Shown: positions 44,085-53,480, counted from the first letter of the stretch. The stretch is 64,000 nt of DNA from Ardenticatenaceae bacterium (GCA_020634315.1 JACKBV010000004.1:124001-188000); one strand, 5' to 3'. Notes: generated by a model not told the origin, from the letters alone. A program made the numbers and translations.

Positions 44085-46676
44085 ATGCCTGATATAACGC
44101 AAGCAAGATACGCTGAAAATCTACACCAAATATTAGAGCTTAACACACAGTTGGCAAAGATCACCGACGAGCAAACCTTGCTAACTGAAGCCATGACCGG
44201 TATTTGCCAGGTTCTCGACCTGCAAGACATCACTTGCTTTGAGCAACATCTTCCAGAAGGGCACTGGGCCATTCGTGCAACGACAAATCCGAAGTGGCAT
44301 CCCGGTCATCATATTCCCGTTGCCATCGCCAATCTGCTAGAAATTGTGCCCGACCAGGAAGATGGCATCGTCCGCTACCATCAGGACAACGGACATGCCG
44401 GCAGCATTACCGCCCTCTTCCCACTCAAAATACAAGAGAAATTACTGGGCGTCTTGCTAGCCAATCACATCATTAAGCACACCAACCCCTACACGCCTGA
44501 AGAATTTCCCGCATTGTTGCAGTCATTCACGCAAAATCTGGGTGGCCTATGGCACAACATCATTTTGCGCGACGAAATCCAGCGGCAAGCGCAAGCAATG
44601 GAAATCTTGCAAGGGCAATACATCGACAGCATCTGGCACACACAAACAGCCACCTTGCAGGCAAACTACAGCGTTCAGGGCTTTCAGATTTCGCGGCATC
44701 AAACAACAGAGCCAAATCCAACTGACCAAACCCACCCCTTGCTCATTGGCGATACGCCTTTTGGCAAAGTTTATCTGCCACAAGAAACCCAATTCAGTGA
44801 TGACCAGATGGAGTTTGTGACAACGCTGGTACGCGAAATGGGCAACGCATTAAACAATGCCTATTTGCTGCAAACGACACGTTCTTACGCCAATCAGCTT
44901 GCGCTGGCAACGGATGTATCACGCGCAGCCACAACAATTCTTGATCAGGACATCCTCATTCAAGAAGTTGTGAACCTCATTCGCTCTGGGTTTGATCTAT
45001 ATTACGTTGGCTTGTTCATTGTTGAAGAGTCAACGCAAATGGCCGTTTTGCGAGCTGGAACCGGTGAAGCCGGGAAACATCAGGTTGAACAAGGCCATCA
45101 GTTGAAAATTGGCGGCTCTTCGATGATTGGCACATCCATTGCCCAAGGAAAGGCAATTGTCGAACAAGATGTGCAAAAAGCGGCAGCTTTTACTTTCAAC
45201 CCATTGTTGCCGCACACACGGTCTGAATTGGCGCTTCCCCTGCGCACGCGTGGCCGCATCATCGGCGCGTTAACGGTGCAGAGTGTGGAACACCACGCCT
45301 TCTCAGATGAGACGGTGGCCGTGTTGCAGAACTTGTCGGATCACCTGGCAATTGCCATTGAGACGGCAAGTTTGTTCGCGCAAACTCAGGCCACGTTGGC
45401 GGAGACAAGCCGTTTGTACGAAACAAGTCGTCGTATGAGTGCGGCAGTGGATGAAACGGCCGTTTACGAGGCCCTGATCGACTTTACCATGCTGTCAGAA
45501 CTCGTCGATGCCGCACAAATCATCACCAGCCAACCAACCGAGCCTGAGTTTTTCATCTCGCCCCTCTTCTGGAGCCGCAGCGCCAGCAAAACGCTCACAC
45601 CAGAAAAGCGGTATCCGCGCCATGTCTACTCCTTTTGGAAACAGCTTGCCCAAAACAAGCTCATCACCATTGCCCAGGCACAAACCGATCCACGGCTTGA
45701 TGCCAACACACGCCAGTTTTATGCATCGACAACAGTAAAATCCTGCGTCTTCATCCCCATCCATATGGAAAATGAATGGCTGGGCACACTGGCGTTGTAC
45801 CGTTCCAACATGACTCCTATTCTCGATGCAGATTTACAGCCATTCCGCACCTTAGCCGACCAGGCAGCCATCATCCTGGCAAACCAGCGCCTCCTGAGCA
45901 GGTTGCAAACAGCCAATGACCAGTTACGACAGTTAGACCAATTAAAAACCCAGTTCCTGGCAAACATGTCACACGAGCTGCGCACACCGCTCAACTCCAT
46001 CATTGGCTTCTCGCGCGTCATCCTCAAAGGAATTGATGGGCCAATCAACAACGACCAGGAAGAAGATTTAACGTCCATCTACAACAATGGGCAGCACTTG
46101 CTCCGGCTCATTAACGAAGTGCTGGACATGGCTAAGATCGAAGCGGGCAAGATGGTTCTCACATTTGAGCCGGTGAATCTGGAAGAGGCAGCCATGGCCG
46201 CCATCTCCACCATCCGCAGCCTCACCAGTGAAAAGGGTCTGGAACTGACCTGGGACATCGAGTCTAATCTCCCCCTAATCGAAGCTGACCCCATTCGCCT
46301 GCGCCAAATCTTAAACAATCTCCTATCTAACGCCGTAAAATATACCGACGCCGGACATGTATCGTTGCGCGTTGCTCGTGAAGATGAGCACTACGTCCGC
46401 ATCACAGTTTTTGATACAGGTATTGGCATTTCACAATCTGATTTTGATAAACTTTTCGCTGCTTTTGAACAAATTGACAGCTCCACGACCAGAACTGTCG
46501 GTGGGACAGGGCTGGGTCTCCCAATTACCAAATGGCTTGTAGACATGCATCAGGGTACAATCTCCCTGGAAAGCGAAGTTGGTAAAGGGAGCACATTCCA
46601 TGTGGTTCTGCCAATTGAGCGCGATTTAGAAGTTGCTACGGAAGACATAACTTTTAGCGAATCGCTACAACAATGA
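44085..46676 (+). CDS. GAF-domain histidine kinase
   Basis: 863 residues, no TM. N-terminal GAF-like regions (~1-165 and ~170-265), a GAF at ~285-450, another at ~460-615, then a coiled coil (LRQLDQLKTQFLA). The HisKA motif is NMSHELRTPLNSIIG. The HATPase has N-box NLLSNAVKYT, G1 DTGIG and G2 GGTGLGLPITK. It appears catalytically complete and soluble. It lies 3 bp after the membrane GAF protein and 22 bp before the receiver-linked PLP enzyme, placing it as candidate phosphodonor for the cluster's receivers. Confidence 0.93.
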   Translation: MPDITQARYAENLHQILELNTQLAKITDEQTLLTEAMTGICQVLDLQDITCFEQHLPEGHWAIRATTNPKWHPGHHIPVAIANLLEIVPDQEDGIVRYHQDNGHAGSITALFPLKIQEKLLGVLLANHIIKHTNPYTPEEFPALLQSFTQNLGGLWHNIILRDEIQRQAQAMEILQGQYIDSIWHTQTATLQANYSVQGFQISRHQTTEPNPTDQTHPLLIGDTPFGKVYLPQETQFSDDQMEFVTTLVREMGNALNNAYLLQTTRSYANQLALATDVSRAATTILDQDILIQEVVNLIRSGFDLYYVGLFIVEESTQMAVLRAGTGEAGKHQVEQGHQLKIGGSSMIGTSIAQGKAIVEQDVQKAAAFTFNPLLPHTRSELALPLRTRGRIIGALTVQSVEHHAFSDETVAVLQNLSDHLAIAIETASLFAQTQATLAETSRLYETSRRMSAAVDETAVYEALIDFTMLSELVDAAQIITSQPTEPEFFISPLFWSRSASKTLTPEKRYPRHVYSFWKQLAQNKLITIAQAQTDPRLDANTRQFYASTTVKSCVFIPIHMENEWLGTLALYRSNMTPILDADLQPFRTLADQAAIILANQRLLSRLQTANDQLRQLDQLKTQFLANMSHELRTPLNSIIGFSRVILKGIDGPINNDQEEDLTSIYNNGQHLLRLINEVLDMAKIEAGKMVLTFEPVNLEEAAMAAISTIRSLTSEKGLELTWDIESNLPLIEADPIRLRQILNNLLSNAVKYTDAGHVSLRVAREDEHYVRITVFDTGIGISQSDFDKLFAAFEQIDSSTTRTVGGTGLGLPITKWLVDMHQGTISLESEVGKGSTFHVVLPIERDLEVATEDITFSESLQQ

Positions 46677-46698
46677 CAACATCGAGGGATATGCGACA

Positions 46699-48402
46699 AT
46701 GAGTAAATATTTAATAAAATGTCGGGCCTGTGGCGCCCAACAAGCCACACCCAAACCCATCCCAGCCTGCCCTGCTTGTGGCGCAGGCTGGTTAGATGCT
46801 GTTTATGAATACGGCCGTTTCCAACCTGCGAACGGACAATCAGATACAAGTTGGCCTCATACTTTGCAAAAATATGGCATCAGCCTCTGGCGCTACCGCG
46901 ATTTACTGCCAGTGCAAAACCATGCCAATATCGTCAGTATGGGCGAAGGCTGGACGCCGCTCTTACACGCCCAAAACCTCGGCCTCATGCTCGGCCACAA
47001 ACACATCTACATCAAAGATGAACGGCAAGGCCCCACTGGCTCCTTCAAAGACCGCCAGGCAGCCATTGCCGTCAGCGCCATGAAAGAAGCTGGCATCACG
47101 GAAGCGGTCGTCGCCTCCACCGGCAACGTTGCCATCGCCTATTCAGCTTACTGCGCCCGCGCCGGAATCAAGCTGTGGGTCTTCGTCCCCAGTTCTGTCC
47201 CCGTCGAAAAAATGCGCGAAATGGCACTCTACGGTTCAGAGGTTATCAAAGTTGCCGCAACCTATGATCAAACCAAAGTGATTGCCACCGAATTTGCCAC
47301 CAGCAAAAACATCTTCCTGGATCGGGGCATCAAAGGTATCGCCGCCAAAGAGGGAATGAAAACCGTTGCTTTCGAGATTGCCGAACAACTTGGCATGGTC
47401 AAAGCAGGGGCAGATCCAAGCATCCCCAATGGCGATCAACACCCCTGGCAAGTTCCCGACTGGTTTTTGCAATCCGTCAGCGGCGGATTGGGGCCGGTCG
47501 GCGTCATGAAAGGGTTCTCTGAGCTGAAACAAATGGGCCTTGTGTCTAAATTGCCCAAGTTGGGGTTATTCCAGCCAAGCGGCTGTGCGCCAATGGTTCA
47601 TTCGTTCCACAAAGGATTAGCCAAAGCTGAAGGTGTGGATGAGCCAATGACGGACATCATCACACTGGCTACTGGACAGCCAGGCCAGGCTTATGAAGTG
47701 CTTTATGAGCTTATTCAGCAATATGGTGGTACATTTGCTTCTGTTACGGACGGAGAGGCGTTTCGCGCTTTGCGTGTTGTAGCGGAGATGGATGGTATTT
47801 CTGTGGAACCGGCAACGGCCGTTACCTTTGCCGGCCTCTTCAAACTCATTCGTGAGGGTGTCATCCAACCTGACGAAACAGTCGTCGTCAACTGCTCCGG
47901 GCACACCTTCCCCGTCGAAAAACAAATCATCGGTGAACATTTCACCCGTGACATGGCCGTCACCGATGAAGAGGATACAAGCGAACAGCGTTCTGAAGGT
48001 TTATTAACAGCCCTGGAAGAACTAGACAGCCGCGTACAACGCATTGCTATCATTGAAGATAACCCTGATTCGGCCCGCCTTATCCGCCGTATCTTACAAG
48101 CTCAAGGCGATTTTCATATTGATGAAGCCCACGACGGCAAAAGTGGGTTACAATTGATTCAGCAAAATCAACCTAATCTGGTCATTCTCGATCTGATGAT
48201 GCCCGGTATTGATGGATTCAGTGTTGTCGAAGCAGTCAAAAAAGATAAACGCCTCAGCCATATTCCGATTATTGTCGTTACGGCTAAGGAGTTATCGGCT
48301 ATTGAAAGAGCGCGGTTAAACGGTAAAATCAAGGCACTACTTCAAAAAGGCACTTTTATGGATTCCGACTTGCTCAATGACATTCGTCAGGCTTTACCTT
48401 AA
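46699..48402 (+). CDS. Threonine-synthase-like PLP enzyme fused to a C-terminal receiver domain
   Basis: 567 residues. The N-terminus has a zinc-ribbon (C8-x2-C11, C24-x2-C27). A PLP fold-type II enzyme domain spans ~75-420, with PTGSFKDRQ carrying the PLP Lys (K117), STGNVAIAY at the phosphate/substrate loop, and GGLGPVGVMKG, as in zinc-ribbon threonine synthases and related cysteate synthases. After a ~30-residue acidic linker, a complete CheY-type receiver occupies ~448-567: IIEDN, phosphoacceptor D498 in ILDLMMPG, T528 and K550. The frame is uninterrupted across the join. No thrA/thrB genes are adjacent; the neighbours are histidine kinases and receivers. The metabolic reaction is inferred from homology. 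Confidence 0.88.
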   Translation: MSKYLIKCRACGAQQATPKPIPACPACGAGWLDAVYEYGRFQPANGQSDTSWPHTLQKYGISLWRYRDLLPVQNHANIVSMGEGWTPLLHAQNLGLMLGHKHIYIKDERQGPTGSFKDRQAAIAVSAMKEAGITEAVVASTGNVAIAYSAYCARAGIKLWVFVPSSVPVEKMREMALYGSEVIKVAATYDQTKVIATEFATSKNIFLDRGIKGIAAKEGMKTVAFEIAEQLGMVKAGADPSIPNGDQHPWQVPDWFLQSVSGGLGPVGVMKGFSELKQMGLVSKLPKLGLFQPSGCAPMVHSFHKGLAKAEGVDEPMTDIITLATGQPGQAYEVLYELIQQYGGTFASVTDGEAFRALRVVAEMDGISVEPATAVTFAGLFKLIREGVIQPDETVVVNCSGHTFPVEKQIIGEHFTRDMAVTDEEDTSEQRSEGLLTALEELDSRVQRIAIIEDNPDSARLIRRILQAQGDFHIDEAHDGKSGLQLIQQNQPNLVILDLMMPGIDGFSVVEAVKKDKRLSHIPIIVVTAKELSAIERARLNGKIKALLQKGTFMDSDLLNDIRQALP

Positions 48403-48433
48403 GTAAACGTGCATAAACAAGCTGGTTATTTCT

Positions 48434-48466
48434 AGATTGGTTCAATCTTCAAGATTGAGCCAATCT
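48434..48466. repeat. 15-bp hairpin downstream of the receiver-linked PLP gene
   Basis: AGATTGGTTCAATCT (48434-48448) pairs with AGATTGAGCCAATCT (48452-48466) with one G:T pair and a 3-base loop. No T-tract follows, so it may be an attenuator or stability element rather than a terminator. It divides the cluster from the next kinase gene. Confidence 0.6.
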
Positions 48467-48527
48467 AACCAAGTTAAAAGCAAACGATTACTAAGTATCA
48501 GGCAAGTAGGCACCGCCCAACAAAAAC

Positions 48528-49790
48528 ATGGTAGAGGAAAAGGCAACCATCGTTTATATCGAAGACGACACCGCTAGCAGGTTGTTGGTACAACGTGTGC
48601 TAGGAAGTCGCGGTTATGATGTGCATGTCGCCAGTAATGGACTGGACGGCATCGCCCTGGCGCGCGAAAAAGAGCCGCAGCTTATCCTGATGGACATCAA
48701 TCTCCCAGACATGGATGGGCGTGAAATCACAACCCGACTTCGTGGGCTACCCAATTTTACCAATACACCGATTGTCGCTCTGACAGCAAACATTAGTCCC
48801 GGCAGCCGTGAATTGGCATTGGCCGCAGGATGTACTGGCTTTTTGACAAAGCCAATCAACGTGTCCGAGTTTCCACAGCAAGTCAAAGATTTCTTGCAAG
48901 GGCGCGTCGAACCCCTTCCCCCAGAAGAGCATACCGTTCACCTGCAAAAACATGCTCAAAATCTGGTAGAACGCCTGGAAAATAAGATTCGTGAACTGGA
49001 AGGGGCAAACAAACGGCTGCGGGAACTGGACAAAATGAAGAGCGATTTCATTGTCCTGGTTTCGCATGAGCTGCGTACACCCTTAACATTAATTAGTGGC
49101 TATGCGCATTTACTAGAAGAGCAGCTCAAATCATCGCAAGATTCACCCGTGCCCGCAGCAACGGTTAAAGGCATTGCCGACGGGTTGGCAATGGGTGTCA
49201 CGCGCATGCGCGAAGTGGTCAACGAGATCATCAGTGTGTCGCGCATTGCATCTGGCAATCTGGAATTGGCCGTTGGCCCGGTGCGCCTCTCGCAAATCTT
49301 TGATGATTTGTCCGAAGAGCTACAGGATGTTTTGGGGCAGCGCCGCCTGACAATGGAAATTGGCGATCTTGAAAAGCTGCCGGTCATTGAGGGAGATGGC
49401 AAACGCATTCGTGTGGCGATTGAGAATGTCATCGGCAATGCGATTAAGTTTACGCCAGATGGCGGTGGCATTTTTGTTGTGGGCAGACGTGTCGGTGACG
49501 CAGTTGACCTGATTATCAGGGACACCGGTATTGGTATTCCTGTTGATGAACAGCGTCGCATTTTTGATCAATTTTATGTACTTGGGTCTATTCAGCACCA
49601 CTCCACCAGCAAATCGGCATTTCAAGGTGGTGGATTGGGGCTGGGGTTAGCGATTGCTCGTGGCATTGTCGAAGCGCATAACGGCCGTATCTGGGTCGAA
49701 AGCAAACGGCGTGACTTGGATAACCCGCCCGGCAGCACGTTCCATATTTTGCTGCCCATTCGCCAAGCCAGCCAACAGACAAGCCTTTAA
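48528..49790 (+). CDS. Receiver-histidine kinase hybrid
   Basis: 420 residues with an N-terminal receiver (IVYIEDDTAS, LILMDINLPDMDG with Asp ~56, LTKPIN) and a C-terminal kinase. The linker coiled coil ends LRELDKMKSDF. The HisKA motif is LVSHELRTPLTLISG with His ~180. The HATPase shows N-box NVIGNAIKFTP, G1 DTGIG and G2 GLGLGLAIARG. Such receiver-first hybrids may be modulated by phosphotransfer from other kinases. It follows the PLP-receiver gene after a 125-bp gap containing a hairpin, so it may be separately regulated. Confidence 0.92.
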   Translation: MVEEKATIVYIEDDTASRLLVQRVLGSRGYDVHVASNGLDGIALAREKEPQLILMDINLPDMDGREITTRLRGLPNFTNTPIVALTANISPGSRELALAAGCTGFLTKPINVSEFPQQVKDFLQGRVEPLPPEEHTVHLQKHAQNLVERLENKIRELEGANKRLRELDKMKSDFIVLVSHELRTPLTLISGYAHLLEEQLKSSQDSPVPAATVKGIADGLAMGVTRMREVVNEIISVSRIASGNLELAVGPVRLSQIFDDLSEELQDVLGQRRLTMEIGDLEKLPVIEGDGKRIRVAIENVIGNAIKFTPDGGGIFVVGRRVGDAVDLIIRDTGIGIPVDEQRRIFDQFYVLGSIQHHSTSKSAFQGGGLGLGLAIARGIVEAHNGRIWVESKRRDLDNPPGSTFHILLPIRQASQQTSL

Positions 49791-49882
49791 TTGGCAATTG
49801 CTTGCCGTTCTTGTAACGGCCGTTTACATCTAAAACAAAACCTTAGACCAGACAGTCATGTCGTCGTCTAGGAGATAGCTTC

Positions 49883-50875
49883 ATGTCCTCTCATGATTCA
49901 CGGTTCCGACCATTCATGCACAAGTTCATTGGGGGGCAGACAGCAGCACCGTCTCAAAGTAAGCGTCGTTGGCAGCAAGGACTATTCTGGGCGCTTATTT
50001 CCCCGCTTTTTTTGGGAACCATTCCCATTTTGGCAAAAGTTGCCTATGCGGCTGGTGTTGATGTTGTTACCGTCGTCGCCTTTCGCACCGTATTCGCCGC
50101 CGCTATGCTGTGGGGCGCTGTTCTCACATTCCAACGGAAATACATAGTCAGTTCCAGTCCCGCCATCATCAGCAGTTTGGTTGCCGGAACCATTAACGGC
50201 ATCGGCTCTCTGTTTTTCTATGCCAGCCTCACCCGCATTGATGCGTCCTTAGGACAGCTGATCAACATCACATATCTCGTTTTTGTCACGCTTCTGCTGC
50301 GACTGGCCGGACAGAGCGTCTCGCTGCTGACTGCGCTCCGCACCATTTTGGCAATTTTAGGCATTTACATTCTGACACAGGGCGGCCTGGGTGACCCGGA
50401 TTGGATTGGCGTCGGTATGATGGCGATTGGCGCCCTGACGTATGCCATTCAACTTGTGCTCAGCCAACGAATTTTGTATGACACGCCAGCCCCGACAATG
50501 GCCTTGTACGCTATGACGGCCATGGCCGGTGTGGTGACCATTGCCTGGGTGATCAATCCGTCCGATTTAACGGCCGTTTCCAGCACTGGTTGGACAGCCA
50601 TTCTCCTCATGGGCTTCACCACCGGATTATCTCGCCTCACCCTGTTCCTTGGCGTCAAGCATCTTGGCAGCCTGCAAACTGCACTGCTCGGTATGCTGGA
50701 AGTCGTTGTCAGTATCGTGCTGGCAATTCTGTTCCTGGGAGAACGATTTACCCTGATACAATGGCTGGGCGCGTTGGTGTTGTTAGTGAGCATCCTCCTG
50801 GTGCGCTACGAGCGCAACGTCCCCAAATTTATCGACTACTGGAAATTCTTTTGGCGGCTTCATCTGCGTCGCTAG
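49883..50875 (+). CDS. EamA/DMT-family transporter
   Basis: 330 residues with about ten TM segments arranged as two five-TM EamA repeats: first (~30-160) with LFLGTIPILAKVAYAAGVDVV, and second (~170-300) with VGMMAIGALTYAIQLVLSQR and GERFTLIQWLGALVLLVSI. Drug/metabolite exporters of this class move amino acids, nucleotides or other small molecules; the substrate is not inferable. The Ser/Pro/Gln-rich N-terminal ~30 residues are likely cytoplasmic. The gene stands alone. Confidence 0.85.
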   Translation: MSSHDSRFRPFMHKFIGGQTAAPSQSKRRWQQGLFWALISPLFLGTIPILAKVAYAAGVDVVTVVAFRTVFAAAMLWGAVLTFQRKYIVSSSPAIISSLVAGTINGIGSLFFYASLTRIDASLGQLINITYLVFVTLLLRLAGQSVSLLTALRTILAILGIYILTQGGLGDPDWIGVGMMAIGALTYAIQLVLSQRILYDTPAPTMALYAMTAMAGVVTIAWVINPSDLTAVSSTGWTAILLMGFTTGLSRLTLFLGVKHLGSLQTALLGMLEVVVSIVLAILFLGERFTLIQWLGALVLLVSILLVRYERNVPKFIDYWKFFWRLHLRR

Positions 50876-51055
50876 CTGGCAAATGCCCACGATAATCCAA
50901 ATGCCCTTTGCTGGCACAAACGCCTACTGTTTACACAACTCTAACACAACTCCCCTACCCTATCCGGCAAATCCGATATAATAAAGGCGTCCAATATTAG
51001 ACCTTTATCAAACATCGATATCTCATCCCCGCACGCAAAAGGACACAACAAAACA

Positions 51056-52060
51056 ATGCAAGTGCAAATAATTCACGGTGATTCTGTATTCAGCGATCTG
51101 GCTCACGAATGGGACACACTCGCCCGACGTGGCATGACCGATACTCCTTTCCAACATTTAGCGTACCAACAAGCATGGTGGCAATATTTACAACCAGATA
51201 ATGCCTCATTGCACACGGTTGCCGTGCGCCATGACAATGGCGAATTAATCGGCATTGCCTGCCTCTATGTTTATGATGGGCTGGTTCACTTCAATGGCTG
51301 TGTTGAAGAGACCGACTACCTTGACCTGATAGCCGCAGAATCTGATGCGGAAAGCGTATGGACGGCCGTTTTCGATGCCCTTCTCAGCAGCGAATTCCCC
51401 CAATGGCACACCATCGACCTTTGCAATGTGCCTGCGGCTTCGCTGTCACGGCAAATTGTGCCGCGCCTGGCGGCAGAGCATAACCTGGAATTCAACGAAA
51501 CGATCCATGAGGTTTGCCCCATCATCACCCTGCCGGCCACGTTTGATGAATATCTGGAAATGATTGACAGCAAGCAGCGGCGTGAAATTCGCCGCAAAAT
51601 GCGTCGCGCCCAGGGCGCAGATGCCCAACTCGTCATTGTCAGTGCGCAAGATGATGTGGAAACGGCCGTTAACGATTTCCTCGACCTCTTGACCAAAAGC
51701 ACCTTCGAAAAACGCGACTGGCTAAACGATGGCCGCCGCGCCGTCTTTCACGCCACCGCCAAAGCTGCCCAGGCCGATGGCACATTGCTGCTCATGTTTA
51801 TGGAAGTAAACGGCCGTAAAGCCTCGGCCCTCTTCAACTTCGACTACAACAACGCTGTCCTCGTCTACAACTCCGGCCTCGACCCCGCCGCCTTTGGACA
51901 GCTCAGTCTCGGCGAAGTCCTTACCGCCAAAGCTATCGAGTGGTCGATTGAAAACGGCCGTACCATTTTTGACTTTTTACGCGGCGACGAAGCATATAAA
52001 TATCGCTTTGGCGCGGCAGACACCACAATTTACAAACTTCGTTTGCAGAAAAACGCTTAG
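51056..52060 (+). CDS. FemAB/CelD-like GNAT acyltransferase
   Basis: 334 residues of the PF13480-type GNAT group found in cell-envelope loci. Two GNAT-like halves are joined by the basic helix SKQRREIRRKMRRAQ. The C-terminal SLGEVLTAKAIEWSIENGRTIFDFLRGDEAYKY pattern is typical. A TATAAT-like box at 50977-50982 lies 73 bp upstream. The gene is 50 bp before a GT4 glycosyltransferase, so both may contribute to surface polysaccharide or glycolipid assembly. The acyl donor and acceptor are unknown. Confidence 0.8.
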   Translation: MQVQIIHGDSVFSDLAHEWDTLARRGMTDTPFQHLAYQQAWWQYLQPDNASLHTVAVRHDNGELIGIACLYVYDGLVHFNGCVEETDYLDLIAAESDAESVWTAVFDALLSSEFPQWHTIDLCNVPAASLSRQIVPRLAAEHNLEFNETIHEVCPIITLPATFDEYLEMIDSKQRREIRRKMRRAQGADAQLVIVSAQDDVETAVNDFLDLLTKSTFEKRDWLNDGRRAVFHATAKAAQADGTLLLMFMEVNGRKASALFNFDYNNAVLVYNSGLDPAAFGQLSLGEVLTAKAIEWSIENGRTIFDFLRGDEAYKYRFGAADTTIYKLRLQKNA

Positions 52061-52061
52061 C

Positions 52062-52096
52062 GTGTTGCGTATTACGGCACTCGTAACACACAACAC
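52062..52096. repeat. 15-bp imperfect inverted repeat upstream of the glycosyltransferase gene
   Basis: GTGTTGCGTATTACG (52062-52076) pairs with CGTAACACACAACAC (52082-52096) through two G:U-type mismatches, 5-base loop. It shares TTGCGTATT with the perfect element at 8078-8116, and like it sits immediately before the translation start of the next gene. Confidence 0.65.
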
Positions 52097-52110
52097 AAAA
52101 GAGATGCCTT

Positions 52111-53427
52111 GTGTCACATTCCAACGGCTCTAACGGTTCCCGTCCCGTCCGTCATGTCGCCATGCTTAGTGTACACACCTGTCCACTGGCTATGCTTGGC
52201 GGCAAAAAGACCGGTGGCATGAATGTCTATGTGCGCGATTTCAGCCGCGAGTTGGGACGCCAGGGTATTCAGGTTGATGTGTTCACGCGCTCGCAAGATG
52301 ATTGTGTGCCGCGCGTCGTCCACGATTTGGGGTACGGGGGACGCGTTATCCACATTCCGGCTGGCCCGGAACGCCCGGTGCCTGTCGCCGACATCATCGA
52401 CTACCTGGATGAATTCACAACCGGCGTCCTCAATTTTGCTGCCGAAGAAGGCATCACTTACGACATCATTCACAGCCATTACTGGCTGTCTGGCCTGGTT
52501 GCGGAACGGCTGCGCAATGCCTGGTCACGAAACGGCCGTTACGTCCCCATCGTGCAAATGTTCCACACACTCGGCCACATGAAAAACCGAATCGCCCTCA
52601 GTGACAGCGAGCGTGCCCCACAAAGCCGCATCGATGGCGAAGCACACGTCATCCGCATTGCTGACCGCATCATTGCCGCCACACCTGCCGAACAGGCACA
52701 ACTCAACTGGCTTTATGATGCCGACATGGACAAAGTCGCCATCATCCCGCCCGGCGTTGACTTGCAACGCTTCGCCCCCATCGCCAAAGAAACGGCCAAA
52801 GAGTGGGTTGGCATTCCCCTCCAAGACAAAAACATTGTGTTTGCTGGCCGCATTGAGCCGCTGAAAGGGATTGACACACTGCTGCTGGCAATGGCCCTCA
52901 TTCACCAACGGCATCCGGGCATCATGAAAGGGGTTTGCGTGGCTATCATTGGCGGCGACCCCTGGAGCGACGATCCCGACGAGGAAATGATACACCTCAA
53001 AGAGCTGCGCTGTTCGCTCGGCATCCATGAGTTTGTCACGTTCCTGGGGGCGAAAGATCAAAATGTGCTGCCCAATTATTATGCGGCAGCGGAAATGATC
53101 GTCATGCCGTCGCACTACGAAAGCTTTGGCATGGTCGCTCTGGAAGCAATGGCAATGGGCACGCCGGTCGTCGCTTCGGAAGTAGGCGGGCTGGCCTTCC
53201 TCGTGCAAGATGGCGTCAATGGGCTGCATGCACCTTCGCGTGACCCGGAAGCGTTGGCTGAGTGCATCTACGAACTGCTTACGGATGAAGAGTACCGCGC
53301 CCGGCTTGGTCGGCAGGCACGCGAATACGCACTGGCCTACGATTGGCAGCATATCGTTAACCGCATGCTGCGTGTTTATGAGGCTGTCATCCAGGGTGCG
53401 CCCTGTGTTGAACGGGAAACGGTTTAG
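52111..53427 (+). CDS. GT4-family glycosyltransferase (MshA / sucrose-phosphate-synthase-like)
   Basis: 438 residues from a GTG start, the only sensible start given the upstream hairpin. GT-B fold: N-terminal GGKKTGGMNVYVRDFSREL (the glycine-rich acceptor loop of this clade), HSHYWLSGLVA, and the C-terminal donor domain with VFAGRIEPLKGID, and PSHYESFGMVALEAMAMGTPVVAS, including the E-x7-E motif. It likely transfers a sugar from a nucleotide-sugar donor. Family resemblance is closest to D-inositol-3-phosphate glycosyltransferases and sucrose-phosphate synthases. A hairpin terminator follows. Confidence 0.88.
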   Translation: MSHSNGSNGSRPVRHVAMLSVHTCPLAMLGGKKTGGMNVYVRDFSRELGRQGIQVDVFTRSQDDCVPRVVHDLGYGGRVIHIPAGPERPVPVADIIDYLDEFTTGVLNFAAEEGITYDIIHSHYWLSGLVAERLRNAWSRNGRYVPIVQMFHTLGHMKNRIALSDSERAPQSRIDGEAHVIRIADRIIAATPAEQAQLNWLYDADMDKVAIIPPGVDLQRFAPIAKETAKEWVGIPLQDKNIVFAGRIEPLKGIDTLLLAMALIHQRHPGIMKGVCVAIIGGDPWSDDPDEEMIHLKELRCSLGIHEFVTFLGAKDQNVLPNYYAAAEMIVMPSHYESFGMVALEAMAMGTPVVASEVGGLAFLVQDGVNGLHAPSRDPEALAECIYELLTDEEYRARLGRQAREYALAYDWQHIVNRMLRVYEAVIQGAPCVERETV

Positions 53428-53435
53428 GCAAGTGA

Positions 53436-53470
53436 CCCTCCCGGAGGTGCGAAACCTCCGGGAGGGTTTT
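53436..53470 (+). terminator. Hairpin terminator after the glycosyltransferase gene
   Basis: A 13-bp perfect stem, CCCTCCCGGAGGT at 53436-53448 and its complement at 53454-53466, 5-base loop, then TTTT. The arm is nearly identical to that of the hairpin at 55347-55376. Confidence 0.8.
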
Positions 53471-53480
53471 AGATGACGCT

